From positions 5,565,931 through 5,629,930 of the forward strand of contig CM052357.1 of assembly GCA_028551475.1 (NCBI GenBank): a DNA stretch of 64,000 bases, read 5' to 3'. A model generated the notes under the pieces. It searched no databases, was not told the origin of the DNA, and was given only the letters and a program-made list of their open reading frames with translations. Shown piece after piece: positions 1 through 11,645 of this stretch. The stretch is from Casuarina equisetifolia. Taxonomy: Eukaryota > Streptophyta > Magnoliopsida > Fagales > Casuarinaceae. Position numbers and translations under genes: made by a program. Positions within the stretch are counted from its first letter, which is position 1. The number at the start of each line of letters is the position of its first letter.

Positions 1-199
1 GCAACATAGAAGAATAGCCCTTAGAAAAGGAACTTCTTACGTACTTTATTTGTATTACAGAAAATGAGGAACAGACTTGTTTGAGTTTGATTGCCAACTA
101 ATAAAAAGGAAAAAGTAACTTGCTATAAAAAGTAAATGGTGGCTAGCACAAAATTCTCCAATCAAGATTTGATATATTATTGAAGGTAGGAGACAAATG

Positions 200-460
200 G
201 TACAATTTTACAGCAAATTATTTATTTAAATTAAATGTTTGAAGGGTACTAACAACCTCATTGCAGATTATCTTAGCCATAATTCAAAAAAAGAACTACC
301 AACCAGGCGGCAAAGTCAAAAGCTACTTCATGGAGCCTAAACAAGGCAATTGGATTACAATAGTAAATAAACATGAATGCCCAATTCTAGTATACCAAGA
401 TTACCCATATTATCTTATATTTTATTAATGATTATTTATAAACTTTAGAGTAGACTCAAT
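200..460 (+). mobile_element. Fossil pararetrovirus fragment (RNase H end)
   Basis: A short stretch reads on the plus strand like the end of a reverse-transcribing element's RNase H domain, with a motif of the form N-N-L-I-A-D-Y-L-S near 260-290. In known caulimovirids and LTR elements this motif (…ADxLSR) closes RNase H. The neighbouring minus-strand block has caulimovirid-type reverse transcriptase, so I infer the same family. It is a broken, old relic. An origin from a Ty3/gypsy element is possible. Confidence 0.4.
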
Positions 461-549
461 ATAGTTTTAGTTATCTTGTTGAGTAGTTTTTAACTTTTTA
501 AACCAAAAGTGCATATTATTAGTAATACTATTTAGATTAGCATTAATAA

Positions 550-1300
550 CTCCTAGATTGTTTTCAATTTTTTCATTTATATGTAGCACATTCTTATAAT
601 TATCATGACTAACTCTTAATTTGTTTTATTAATTCCATGTCTTTGTTAGACCGTGAAAGTTCTTTATCTTTATTGAGTTTTTCAAATAAAGGAATTTTCT
701 TTTTAGATAAATCCTTTATATAATTTCTTCTATAATTAAGAATTCCTAGAAAACTTTGTAGTTGTTTTTGTGTCTTTATGTCTTCGGGAAATTCTCTAAT
801 TTTGGAAATAATATGTTCTTGAAGTTTTCAACCTAGAATTGATTCAAAACTAATCCTAAGAATTTGATAGATTCCTTTTCAACTTTCATATTTTTAGGAA
901 TAAGAATAATTTGATTTCTTTAAAAATTTTCATAGATGATTTTAAGATTTTTTTTTTGTGTTTTCTAGGGTTTTAAAAAACACAGGTATATCATCTATAT
1001 AGACAACACAAAAATCTTTTAGGTCTTTAAAGATTTTATCCATCCAACTTTTCTATGTGATTTCCTTTGTGGGCTATAACATCCTATTTACCAACTTTCT
1101 TTAAAGATTTTTTCATAGCATTTTTTGCCAAAGCTAGATTTAGAGAGCTAGTTTTTTAATTACTTTTTAGCTTTAGCCATTAAACAGTGATATGTTATTA
1201 CCCTCAAAACATAGTTTATTCTAAAATTTACGGGTATTGTCCCTATCTATTTTGATTAGAAAATCTAGATAATTTGTAGTGCATATTTCATCCCAAGGAT
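550..1300 (-). mobile_element. Fossil endogenous pararetrovirus (Caulimoviridae-like) reverse transcriptase fragment
   Basis: Read on the minus strand, about 1050-970 gives a caulimovirid-style stretch ending in the Y-I-D-D catalytic box of reverse transcriptase, preceded by the usual M-D-K-I-F-K-D-L type sequence. Downstream on that strand (about 780-690) is the S-F-L-G-I-L-N-Y-like connection between reverse transcriptase and RNase H. The order matches the Caulimoviridae polyprotein. The copy carries several breaks and is clearly old. The flanks (550-660 and 1200-1300) look like more of the same element but cannot be assigned to a part. Confidence 0.65.
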
Positions 1301-1984
1301 TAGGTAATTTATTGAAGAACTATTCTAACAAATATTCATTTTTTGGTGTTTTAACTAGATACTAATATTTTTAAAAAACTCAAACATATTCTTCAAACCT
1401 ACATATATCACATAGTTTTAGCTTGGATAGCATAAAATTAGCATCTTCTTTAAGTTGTGGTTTGCTAGAATATCAATAAAGTTGTTTTTTAAGGATAGGT
1501 AAAAGGGATTTATAGATATGAGGTGTCAACCTAGGATCTTGGTTTAGGGCACCTAGTAGCCAATTATTGGACTATGGGCTTGTTGACCAATATTTCATCC
1601 AAGTTTATCTTGATATTCTAGTGAACAATTTCTTTTGCCTAAGGTTATCACCTTAGGGCCTTCTGAAGAGTGCTTTAGGGCCCTTTTTCCATAATGAAAA
1701 CCATACCTCTCTTCCTTTTCCCATCTGTGGCACCAACTATTTCTCCTATATCTTGTCCTACCAAGCTATCGTATCCAACACCCCTCCTTTCAATCATTCA
1801 AGACAGATTTAATCTCAACCATTATATTGCTTGCTAACATGACTTCACCTCAACCATGCATTTTTAACCATATTAATCCAACAAGTAATACCTGGTTTGA
1901 GATACTTGTTGCCCTTCAGTAAAGCACGCAAAAATAAGTATGTTTCATTCATTTTGACTTCTTATAGGATTCTCCATAGATGAT
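1301..1984. other. No gene recognised
   Basis: AT-rich sequence without a convincing reading frame. Its left part may be a continuation of the pararetroviral relic on the minus strand, but no motif supports this. Confidence 0.4.
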
Positions 1985-2130
1985 TTACAACTACCACCAA
2001 AGCAAGCTCTCCTTGTTATAGTGATGAAGAGTCGGTTTACTGACATTATTCAGAGAGCACTACATAACGAAAGGTTAATTCACCAAACCAAGCAGTGCCA
2101 AGAAGACAAACAATTATATAATTGTTTAAC
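1985..2130 (+). pseudogene. Possible relic exon resembling the C-terminal region of plant GTE bromodomain proteins
   Basis: After an acceptor-like TTATAG near 1965-1970, one plus-strand frame stays open for about 45 codons. It contains L-P-P-K-Q-A-L followed by M-K-S-R-F-T-D-I-I. This resembles, from memory, the conserved stretch S-P-K-K-A-L…L-K-x-R-F-A-D-T-I-L-K-A downstream of the bromodomain in plant GTE (BET) proteins. No bromodomain or other exon is visible nearby, so at best it is an isolated fragment. The similarity is short and could be chance. Confidence 0.25.
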
Positions 2131-2974
2131 TATATAAATTATGTATTATTTCAAGGATATAGAGTAACCATCTAAGCAATCAAACATTTGATCAAGTAAA
2201 ATTGCATAAAGAAAAAGAGTTTTTGTCATAGAAAAATGGATGTCATGGGCTTCCTACTAAATCCAAAGTTTGCAACTTCATCCTTGACCTAGGTAACTTC
2301 TTGGAGATCCTTAAGACAATAAGAATGGATGATGTGTTATAAATTTAATAAATTGTTGGGAAGCCATCATTATCAAGAGCAAGTTGGGAAGATTGTTGCT
2401 CACTTACCCCGTGATTGCTTCTTTGGTAAATAAAAGAAATTGAGAGGCTTAGGACTGTAGAGTCCTTCAACATCATATATCATTGTACAATTCATATATA
2501 CATAACATCAAATATACTAGCATGTTTTCTATTTTGGAATCTTTACATGTTTGCATGCATGCTTATATTCTTTTGCTCATACACCCCGTCTTTGGTCATT
2601 GCAAAAGAATCAATTTCCAAGAACATTAGAGTGTATTCCCCATCAAGTTACTCATAGAAGTTAACCATAGTATAATTTATTTATTTCTCACGTAAATAAC
2701 TCCATAGGGAAGGCTGGAGCTGGAGAATTGGTTGTAGCCTTGAAAAGCCATGATCACTTTACTTATTTTGGCCATGGAAGAGGTATAGTGAAAAAACACA
2801 TTAATTGTCTTGAGTTTGTATATGCTACATCCATTCATCATCTAATTATTGAATTAGAATTCTCTATGGTGTTACAGGTGCTTAGTACATTCTCGAACAT
2901 GAGATTTAAAGACTTAAGAATGTGTTGCCACTCTCTTGATGTGGTGCAGTAATGGTGCTTTGACACTAAATGGG
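2131..2974. other. No gene recognised
   Basis: AT-rich stretch left of the LTR element. A 74-codon frame at 2728-2952 shows no family motif and no splice context, and I do not regard it as a gene. Confidence 0.45.
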
Positions 2975-3414
2975 TGTTATTACAGCAATCTCAGAAATAA
3001 AGTAATTGTGATTTCTTATGTGGCAAGCAAGAAGGCTTAAAACGATTTGTTTAAGCCTTAGTTTGTTAGAGAAGTCAATTGTAAGCAATTAACTCTGTTA
3101 GAAGCTGTTAGGTTGTTATTGCTATTAATTATGTTAAAGTTGTTAATTCTATTATTGCTATTAAAAAGTAGTTAGTAGGTTTCTAGAGGCTATAAATAAG
3201 AGGGAAATGAGTTAGAGAGAAAGTTCAACTGAAGACTTGTAATAGTCAAGGTCTCGGGTTCCTTTAAGCAATCCTAAATATCTCTTTCAAGTTGTAAAGA
3301 TTGGTTAAAAGGTAAAATCCTTGCAATACCATCTTGATGACTTCTCTGTTGTTCCCCATCGTCTTTTTACTAAATCCTATGCTAAACTCTCAAATCCATC
3401 TTTAGATCACTGCA
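2975..3414 (+). repeat. 5' LTR of the chromovirus
   Basis: Aligns along its length with 7989-8426. It starts TG and ends CA, and the primer-binding-like site follows three bases later. The start is set by matching the 3' copy, where TG directly follows the purine tract. It could lie about 30 bp further right, where similarity becomes strong. Confidence 0.85.
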
Positions 3415-6400
3415 AATTGGTATTAAAGATGGCTACTAGCGATCTACAAAAGGATTCCACCGGGAATCATCATCTCTATCTCAAGGAGCTTACTAAAACA
3501 ATGCACTAGATTGTTGATGCTCTCAATGCTAAAATTGATAGTGTCTTGCACGTGTAGATCCTGGAAAAGATAATATTAAAAGTTATTCTCATTCGAATGG
3601 TAGGAACTGTGGTGATAGGTGTTCCTTTGCAAGATAGATTCAAACTCGTACTATGCGATTGGACTTTCCTAAGTTTGAGGGAGGTTCAAAATCAACTTAG
3701 TGGATCGATTGTGCAATACAATTTTTTGATTTTAATGAAACTCTCGAAAAGGACCAAGTTCGAATAGCTTCTTGGCACTTGGATGGCGAGGCTTAACTAG
3801 TTTATAAACTCTTAAAGAAAGAATATGGTGACAAACAAATCTTATGGACTATTCTCATGGCTGAATTGATGAAGCAGTTTGGTCCATCTATGTTTGTTGG
3901 TCATTTAGGTGAGTTGACAAAGCTAAAGCACACTAGTTCTGTCCATAAATACCAACTCCAATTTGATAAGCTACTCCTTTGCTCTAGTCATTTAGATGTT
4001 GCACAACTAATTAGCTTTTTTATTAGTGGTGTAAACAATAAAATTAGGTTGGATGTGATTGCTTACAATCCTCCAACCTTGTTTGTTTCCATTGGCTTTG
4101 CCAAGTTGTTTGAAGCTAAAACTTTGAGTAGCAAACAGAGCACTTCACTTATTGTTAATGATAAAACCTTGACCATATACTTGATGCTAAGGTTACAGAA
4201 AATCATTCCCACATGCCTATTAAAAGACTTACTCAACCCAAGATCATGGATAGGAGAGCTTATGGTTTATGTTTTAATTATGATGAAAGATTTAGCCTCG
4301 GGCATAGATATAAGAAACTATTTTTGCTTGAGGTTTTGGGGCCTGGAGAACTTAGAGAGGAAGTAGAAGAAGAGACTGATGAGCAAGGTGAATTAAATAT
4401 GTTATCTTTGGCAGCTTTATCGAGAATCACTTGTCCTTAAACCATGCGTATTTCAGGCAACATGGGAAGTAATAAGGTGAAAGTGGTAATACTGATTGAC
4501 TTTAGCAGCACTCACAATTTTGTGAGTTCTGAATTAGCCCGAAAAATGAAATTACATACAGATAAGAGTAAGGTTTTTAGAGTTGAAGTGGCTAATGGAG
4601 AAAAGCTTCATGGATAAGGTTTTTTTTCCTAATGTGGAGTTAGTTTTGCTAGGTAACATGATGCAAGTTGATTTTTTCATACTACTAGCAGCTAATTTAG
4701 GGGTCATCTTAGGCATCCAATCGTTACAATCACTTAGGGAAGTTAGGTTGGAATTCTCTGAAATGAGAATGACCTTTTTACAGAATGGAGAGCAAGTTAA
4801 ACTACATGGTGAGGTGATGTTGAGAAACAAATTGATTGGGGAATCCAAAATCAATATGCTGCTACAAAAGCAAAGGGAGGGGGTCTTGTTGCACTTAAAA
4901 CATGTGGAGAAGCCTTCCCAACAGTAGCTAACTGATGTTATACCGAGGCCATTAGAAACTTGTTTATAGAGTATGCTAGTATCTTTCAAAAACCACATGA
5001 TCTACCTCTTTATTGAAGTCACGAGCATCAAATTAAGCTTTAGATGAGTCTAAAGTGGTAGCTATGAAGCCTTATCATTATCCTTACTTGAAAAAACAAG
5101 AAGTTGAGAAATTAGTGTAAGAAATGCTGGATGAAGGAGTGATTAAAGAAAGTGACAATCCTTTCTCATCTCTTGTCATTATGGTTAGAAAAAAATATGG
5201 TACATGGTGCATGTGTGTTGATTACCATGCCTTAAACAAAGAAACCATTAAGGATGGTTTCCGAATTCCAGTTGTGGAAGAGCTATTAGATGAGCTTCAT
5301 GGTACCAAACTCTTTACTAAGCTTGATTTAAGGTTTGGATACCACCAAATCAGAATGCAAGCTAAGGGTATTAGCAAAATAGCTTTTCAAACTCCCATTG
5401 GACATTACAAATTTATGGTCATGCCCTTTGGCCTATGTAATGCTCCATCAACGTTTTAAAGTTTAATGAACAAGGTGTTTAATGAATTTTTGGACAGTTT
5501 TGTATTAGTTTTTTTTTTATAACATATTAGTTTACAACAAAAGCTAGAGTAAGCATAAGGAGCATGTGAGACTGGTATTTGTAAAACTATAGCAAAGTCA
5601 ACTCTTTGTCAAAAAAGAAAAATGTGCTTTTGGAGTATGAACTGTGCAGTATCTAGGGCATGTGATTAATGTGAAAGGGGTATTTGTAGATTCAGAAAAG
5701 ATCACAGTTATGATTGAATGGTTAATTCCTAGAATAGTTAAGGCTTTAAGGGGTTTCCTAGGTCTAACTAGGTATTATAAGAAGTTCATTAAACACTATG
5801 GACTCATTGCAGCACCACTTACTAAGCTACTAAGGAAAGAAGCCTTTCACTAGACTGTAAAATTTGAGACATGCTTCATTGAATTAAAGTAAGCTATAAT
5901 TCAAGCCCTGAGTTTAAGACTACTTAACTTCCCCCTTCCATTTCTGGTGAAGTGTGATGTATGTGGGGTTGGAACAAAGGCCATATTATCTCAAGAAAAG
6001 CAACCTATTGCTTATTTCAGTCAAGTATTAAAGGGGAAGAACTTGCTCTTATTCATTTATGAGAAAGAGCTATTGGATCTCATTTTGGTAGTAAAACGTT
6101 AGAGGTAGTATTTGTTGGGGACAAAATTCATAACTGATCAAAAGAGTCTTTAGAATTTATGGAATCAAAAGATAACCACTCTTGCTCAGCAGAAATGGCT
6201 TATTAAGCTAGGGGTATGACTTGAAGTGCATTACAAACCATGAATAACTAATAATGCTGCTGATGCTTTATCTCGAAGGACTAAAGCATTCCAGAGTCAA
6301 CATTTGGAAATAAACAATCAGGATTAAAAAAAAGAAGTTTATACAATGTCATTTCAGACTCTTAATAAGCTTCTACCTAATGGTTTAAGAGATATGTTTA

Positions 6401-7988
6401 TGGAAATTCAATCTGTAAAGCCTATGAAGAATTACAATGAAGGTACAAGGGTTCATGGAAATTATTGTAACATGCCTTATTTTGAATTGGGAAAAGGCAA
6501 CATCTTTAAAAATACTAGTTGCAGAGAATTCAAGGCAATATTCTTACTAGCTTTAGAGTGCCTCACTACTATATAAGAAGAGATTTGTAAGGATAAAGAA
6601 AGTCAAGCTATTTTGGATAAAATTAACATAGGAAAGGTTGGAGCTCAATGGCAATACCATAATGGAATATTGCTGTTTAGAAACCAAATCTTTATGGGGA
6701 AAACCTTTCCACTTATACCTATTATCTTGCAGGAAGCCCATGGATCCACTCATAAAGAGTACTTTAAGACCTTACAAAAGGTTAAAGCCATTTTTTATTA
6801 GCAGAAAATGAAGAAGGGAGTGATGCAATTTGTGAAGGAATGTACGGTTTGTCAAAAGGTCAAGTGGTAGAACATAAAATTGAGTGGATTGCTTTAACCT
6901 ATGCTAATTCCCCATTAAGTTTGGGAAGATGTGGCCATGGATTTTATAGAAGGATTGCTTAATTCTAAAGAAAAACAAGTAATCCTTGTTGTTGTGGATA
7001 GATTATCCAAACTAGCTCACTTCATAGCTTTTGTTCATCCTTACATAACAGTAAGTGTGGCCCAAACCTCTTTGAAAATATCTTCAAGTTTTATGGAATG
7101 CCAAGAAGCATTGTGTGTGATAGGGATGTAGTTTTTACAAGCAAATTTTGGAGATAGTTATTTGAATTACAAGGAACTAAGTTCAATTTCTCCACGACAT
7201 ACCACCCTTAGACAGATGGCCAATTTGAAGTGGTTAACAAAACCTTGGAGGTATATTTGAGGTGTTGTACTTGGGATCAACCTAAGGAGTGGACTAAATG
7301 GCTGCTGTGGGCAAAATTTTGTTACAACACTAAGGTGCATAGTGCTACAAAAAAATCTCCTTATGAAGTGGTTTATGGAAGACCACCTCCAACACTTCTA
7401 GCCTATCTTTCGGGGTCTACTTTTGTTACATCTGTGGGCCAAGAATTGCAGGCTCGTGATTTGGTTTTAAAAGATATTAAGGAGAGATTGAGAAGGGCGT
7501 AACATAGAATGTAGAAGCAATATAACAAAGGTAGGAAAGAAGAGATTTTTTAGATAGGAGGTTTGGTATTTCTTAAGCTTCAACTGTATAAGGGAAGTTT
7601 AGTGGAAGTAAGGCGTAATTTTAAACTTTCTCCTAGATACTATGGTTCATTTGAACTCATTCAAAGGATTGGAGAAGTAGCTTATCGATTACAATTACTT
7701 GTTGACTCACGGGTTCACAATGTATTCCATGTCTCCATGCTCAAGAAGTCTTTGGGACAACATGATATGGAACAGTTTGAATTGCCAGCTTATCTAAACC
7801 ATGAAGGGGTTCTCAGCCCCCAGCCGTAGGTTATTTTGGACCATAGATTTAAAAGAAGGCAAGTTCAATTTTTAATTCATTGGCAAGGTCTCCTTGTGCA
7901 AGAAGCAACTTTGATTGATGCAAGCTTATTTGAGAAGAGATATCCTCATTTCAATCTTGAGGACACGATTGTTGCAAAGGAAGAGGGA

Positions 7989-8426
7989 TGTAGTAGTCCC
8001 GGAAATAGAGTAACTGTGATTTCTTATGTGGCAAGCAAGAAGGCTTAAAATGATTCTTTCAAGCCTTAGTCTGTAAGAGAAGTCAATTGTAAGCAATTAA
8101 CTCAGTTAGAAGCTGTTAGGCTGTTATTGCTGTTAATTATGTTAAAGTTGTTAATTTTTTTACTGTTGTTAAGAAGCAATTAATAGGTTTCCAGAGGCTA
8201 TAAATAAGGGGGAAACGAGCAAGAGAGTAAGTAAGTTCAATTGAAGACTTGTAATAGTTAAGGTCTTGGGTTCCCTTAAGCAATCCCAAATATCTCTTTC
8301 AAGTTGTAGAGATTGGTCGAAAGGCTAAATCCTCGCAATACTATCTCAGTGACTTCTCTGTTGTTCCCCATCATCCTTTCACTAGATACTATGCTAAACT
8401 CTTAAATCCATCTTTAGACCGTTGCA
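7989..8426 (+). repeat. 3' LTR of the chromovirus
   Basis: Partner of 2975-3414, preceded directly by the purine tract AAAGGAAGAGGGA and ending TGCA. A TATA-like TATAAATAAG lies mid-repeat in both copies (near 3190 and 8201), as expected of an LTR promoter. Confidence 0.88.
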
Positions 8427-9375
8427 GTTACATTCCACAAGGAGCCCCACTATTTTATTTGCTAGTTGGTTCTTTTATCATTGTTGCCAATCTTTGGGAA
8501 GTGACAAACAAGAACATTGACCGATTTGGAAAGGCCATGCTCAATGCTTGGTTAAGAGAAAGATCTAGTCTTTCCTTGGGTTGTGCCCAGTGAAATTTAG
8601 TCGCAGAAGAATTCAAGACCATGACCATAAAGGGAAATAAAGGTAACAGAAATAGGAAAACCCAAAGGAAGATATCATCTGAAACTTGTGAAACAAATTT
8701 GTCAAAGGATTTCTGTGATCATGAAGCAAGAATTGGATCATTCATGTCTCAGGCTCGTGAAGCTTGCAGACTCCTCTTCCCTTGTTTCCCTTCATTATTG
8801 AGTAACCTATCTAACTTTTCTGTGTACTCAACCCTTTCTACGGTTCTGTAAAACTGTAAAGAAAAGTGTAAAACCAAAGTTGTACCTGCACCTCATGGTC
8901 GAACTCTAAAATGATTGGTAATATATTTATATCCTTCACCTTCCAATAAGTCAAATATTGTTTTTACAAATTCCTATCTATAAATTAATTTGGCATAAAA
9001 TTTTATAAAACACAGAAGGCAGCTACAAACTACAGAAAGAAGAAAGAGTCACTTGGACAAAATCACATGGACAGACTCTGACATAATGGAAGTTGATTGA
9101 ATATAACCATAGTAAAAAGCAGATGATGCTTGTTACAATAAATTCTTACAACTCATTAACCAAAACAACCATGTGCAGGAAAACTCCAAAGTTGACCTGT
9201 TCTGTAGGATTTTTAACTTTATCTATGGTTGTCTTACAAGCTGAAAGATAATCCTCCATGAGCTATAGCCAGTAAAGTCAAGAGGCAAAAAGTTAGTAAA
9301 TCACTGGATTAAGGGCTCGGAAAGGATGATGCTATACATGCACATTCTATAGAAGCAACTTCAACTTCCAATGCC
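8427..9375 (+). other. Spacer and duplicated upstream region of PQQ copy A
   Basis: A 54-codon open stretch (about 8431-8592) with a hydrophobic middle follows the LTR directly. I do not recognise it. From about 8840 the sequence matches the 5' flanks of the other PQQ copies (about 22560-23180, 24560-25030 and 29820-30120). The TATA-like element of the intact copy is degraded here (TATACA near 9333). Confidence 0.5.
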
Positions 9376-10164
9376 ATGGCATCTCGTGGTTTCTGCATCA
9401 AACTTTGCGTCTCTCATCTATGCTTTCTCAGTCTACATATCTTTACAGCCAATGCGAGTTTAGATGTAAGTCCCCCTACTTTCACACACAGCTATGCCCT
9501 CACTTTTCTGCCATTAAAAGTAACTTGTTTCTCAAAATGATTGTTGGTTCTTAATTAGTGGAATTTCAAGATGCACAAGGTTCCACAAGCTGGACGAACC
9601 ATGGTGGAGATGTGTACAACAGAAGATATGCCATCAAGAAGACCAAGGTCAGCCCTTCAACCGTTTCTAATCTTCGTTTGAAATGGGAGTTCTATGCAGG
9701 AGGTGATATAAGTACAATGCCGGCTATTTAAGATGGTACCATTTATTTTCCAAGTTGGAATGGATACTTATATGCAATTAAAGCATCGGATGGCTCCCTT
9801 GTTTGAAAGAAGAACTTCCAAACGTTAATTGGATTTAACAACACCAGCTTCATACTTAATGTCAACTCAACGATGTCATAATCAACCCCAACAATAGCCG
9901 GCGACCTTCTCATTGTCGGGATCTGTGGGCCTGCAGTTGTTCTTGCTTTTAAAACGTTAACTAGGAAGCTACTGTGGTCTAACTGGTTAGATAATTACAC
10001 CAGAAGTATCAACACGATGTCTGGAACTTCCAACATGGGGTTAGTCATACTAGCGGCCATTTGATATAATAGTTATCGAAAATCAGAATCTAGCATCGAT
10101 CCTATCTCTTCCCAGGACAACTTACAACAGTAAATAGGAATGGGGTAGCATTGCATGCAATTGA
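9376..10164 (+). pseudogene. PQQ-propeller dehydrogenase-like gene, copy A: exons 1-2 only, with stops
   Basis: Exon 1 (9376-9465) encodes a signal peptide starting M-A-S-R-G-F and ends at a GTAAGT donor. Exon 2 starts at 9559 after TTAATTAG and parallels exon 2 of the intact gene at 25219-25700. In-frame stops interrupt it (TAA for Tyr in A-I-Y-D near 9728, TGA for Trp near 9806, TAA for Arg near 9880). After exon 2 only about 120 bp of intron 2 remain. At about 10164 the sequence switches to the DNA that lies downstream of the LRR kinase genes, so exons 3 and 4 are missing. It is a non-functional relic of a secreted PQQ-type beta-propeller protein. Confidence 0.9.
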
Positions 10165-10251
10165 TTATATGGCCAATACAACCGTTAACTTTAACTATTT
10201 AAAACATTAATATTATCATATGCCATAACAAAGAATTAATTATCAAGAAAT

Positions 10252-11514
10252 ATAACTGTTTGGTTAATTTTATATGCACGTGAACATGTCGAACAAGTAA
10301 TATAATGATAAGAAAGATATCGTCCCACAGAGATTGGTGATTACTAGACCAACTAATTACTAACGGTGAATAACTCCTAGAATTTATCTAGCAAACCAAA
10401 TTGATGGATGATAGATTAACTAACTAAGTCTAAGAAAACTTAATAAAAGAAATATGTTAGAGCATATGACTTCACCATAATTACTAGGTACTAATATTGA
10501 TTATTTATGCTTGCAAAAGAGATAATATTTATGTGATGGCGGAATTTCTTAATTTATTTACTATCCTATGTCTAGATATAACAAACCTACTTAGTTCATT
10601 AATTCACTATATCTCTATATGTGAATTGAAACAAACCAAATGCATTAGGATCTATGAATATTCCCAGTTTATACCGAAAGCCATACAAATAATATGATAT
10701 ATGTCTATCCATATTTAATCTATGGTTACATATTACAAGAAGCAACTGCATGCTATTTCCTGTCGGTCTTTAACATACAAATCAACTCATCTAAGTGGTA
10801 GCTAATTACCTAAAAGCATTAAACTCTGTAATATGTAACTTCACATAAATAAAATATCTTGCAAAACATAATAATCATAAGATTCATACCATCATAATTA
10901 GGTTACATCATAGCTCTAACAAAAATAAACTAAAACATAAAGAAATAATAAGGAAGAATGGTAATAAGAAATAAAGAAAACATCTTGAATCCAAGAACAA
11001 GAAGTCTGTCACCCTTTTTGTCTTCTCTTCAAGAAAACCTTGAATTCTTGGCCTCTCTCTTGAGTTGTGCTCAATTTCCTCTTTTTTTTCTTTTGTCTCT
11101 TCTCTTCTCTTAAATAGGGTTTAGATTTAGACCTATTCTTATCCTAGTAGAATTGGGTCTTAGAGATCTAAAACAATTGGGTTTTGAACTCTTAATTTAA
11201 TTAGGCTTTGAACTCCTAATATGATTAGTTTTTCTAATTATTTAGAAAACTCAATAACAATAAAATCTAATAACAATCATTCAAAGCCCAAGCCCATCTT
11301 GACTCTCTTGATCATGATATTATGATTTTGCCACACAATAAGTATCAGGCTCTCCATGTTCATCTCTTTTCTCCTTGCCTTCTTGTGCTACATAAACAAG
11401 ATAAATTTAGGTAAATAAAGAGGAGTTCAAATGTTTTCTCACAATTATTAAAGTTATTTATTGCCTAAAATAGGTAAAATAACTCTATAAAAATAGAGTT
11501 ATCAATAACTGTTT
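10252..11514. mobile_element. 1.24-kb unclassified insertion with 10-bp target duplication
   Basis: The string ATAACTGTTT occurs at 10252-10261 and again at 11505-11514, bracketing 1243 bp absent from the paralogous block near 24070-24090. There a single related site (ACAACTATTT) is followed by the same continuation. The insert begins GGTTAATTTT and ends in a perfect 10-bp hairpin (ATAACTCTAT/ATAGAGTTAT, loop AAAA, about 11479-11502) before CA. No long coding frame or clear terminal inverted repeat is visible. Target duplications of 9-11 bp suit Mutator-like elements. TG…CA ends can also be drawn, as in an LTR, but the duplication is then too long. Confidence 0.75.
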
Positions 11515-11645
11515 ATAATACTAATATTATCATTTGCCATAACAAACTATTAACTGTAAAGAAATCTTTTTTAGGGAGCCTTAAAAGTATTATAATGTTT
11601 TCAAAAGCATAAACAACAAAGGAGGTATAAACAATGTTGATGCTC

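Larger units (their letters stand above)
2975..8426 (+). mobile_element. Ty3/gypsy LTR retrotransposon, chromovirus type, old and broken
   Basis: Two direct repeats of about 440 bp bracket an interior in the order gag (about 3430-4440), aspartic protease (about 4450-4620), reverse transcriptase (about 5060-5640), RNase H (about 5900-6300), integrase (about 6590-7560) and a C-terminal chromodomain (about 7836-7990). Integrase before a chromodomain and after RNase H defines the chromovirus branch of Ty3/gypsy (Metaviridae). A tRNA-Met-like primer site (TGGTATTAAA, 3418-3427) follows the 5' LTR, and a purine tract (about 7976-7988) precedes the 3' LTR. It has well over a dozen breaks and is not whole. 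The LTRs differ at roughly one base in eight or nine by eye, which suggests millions of years. No matching target duplication is visible. Confidence 0.92.

Noticed and set aside
8431-8592. A hydrophobic 54-codon stretch directly after the 3' LTR.
   Set aside because: It has no start, no splice context and no recognised family. It was kept only as a note in the spacer entry.
10497-10697. A 66-codon frame inside the 1.24-kb insertion.
   Set aside because: It is AT-driven, has no motif and is far too short for a transposase.
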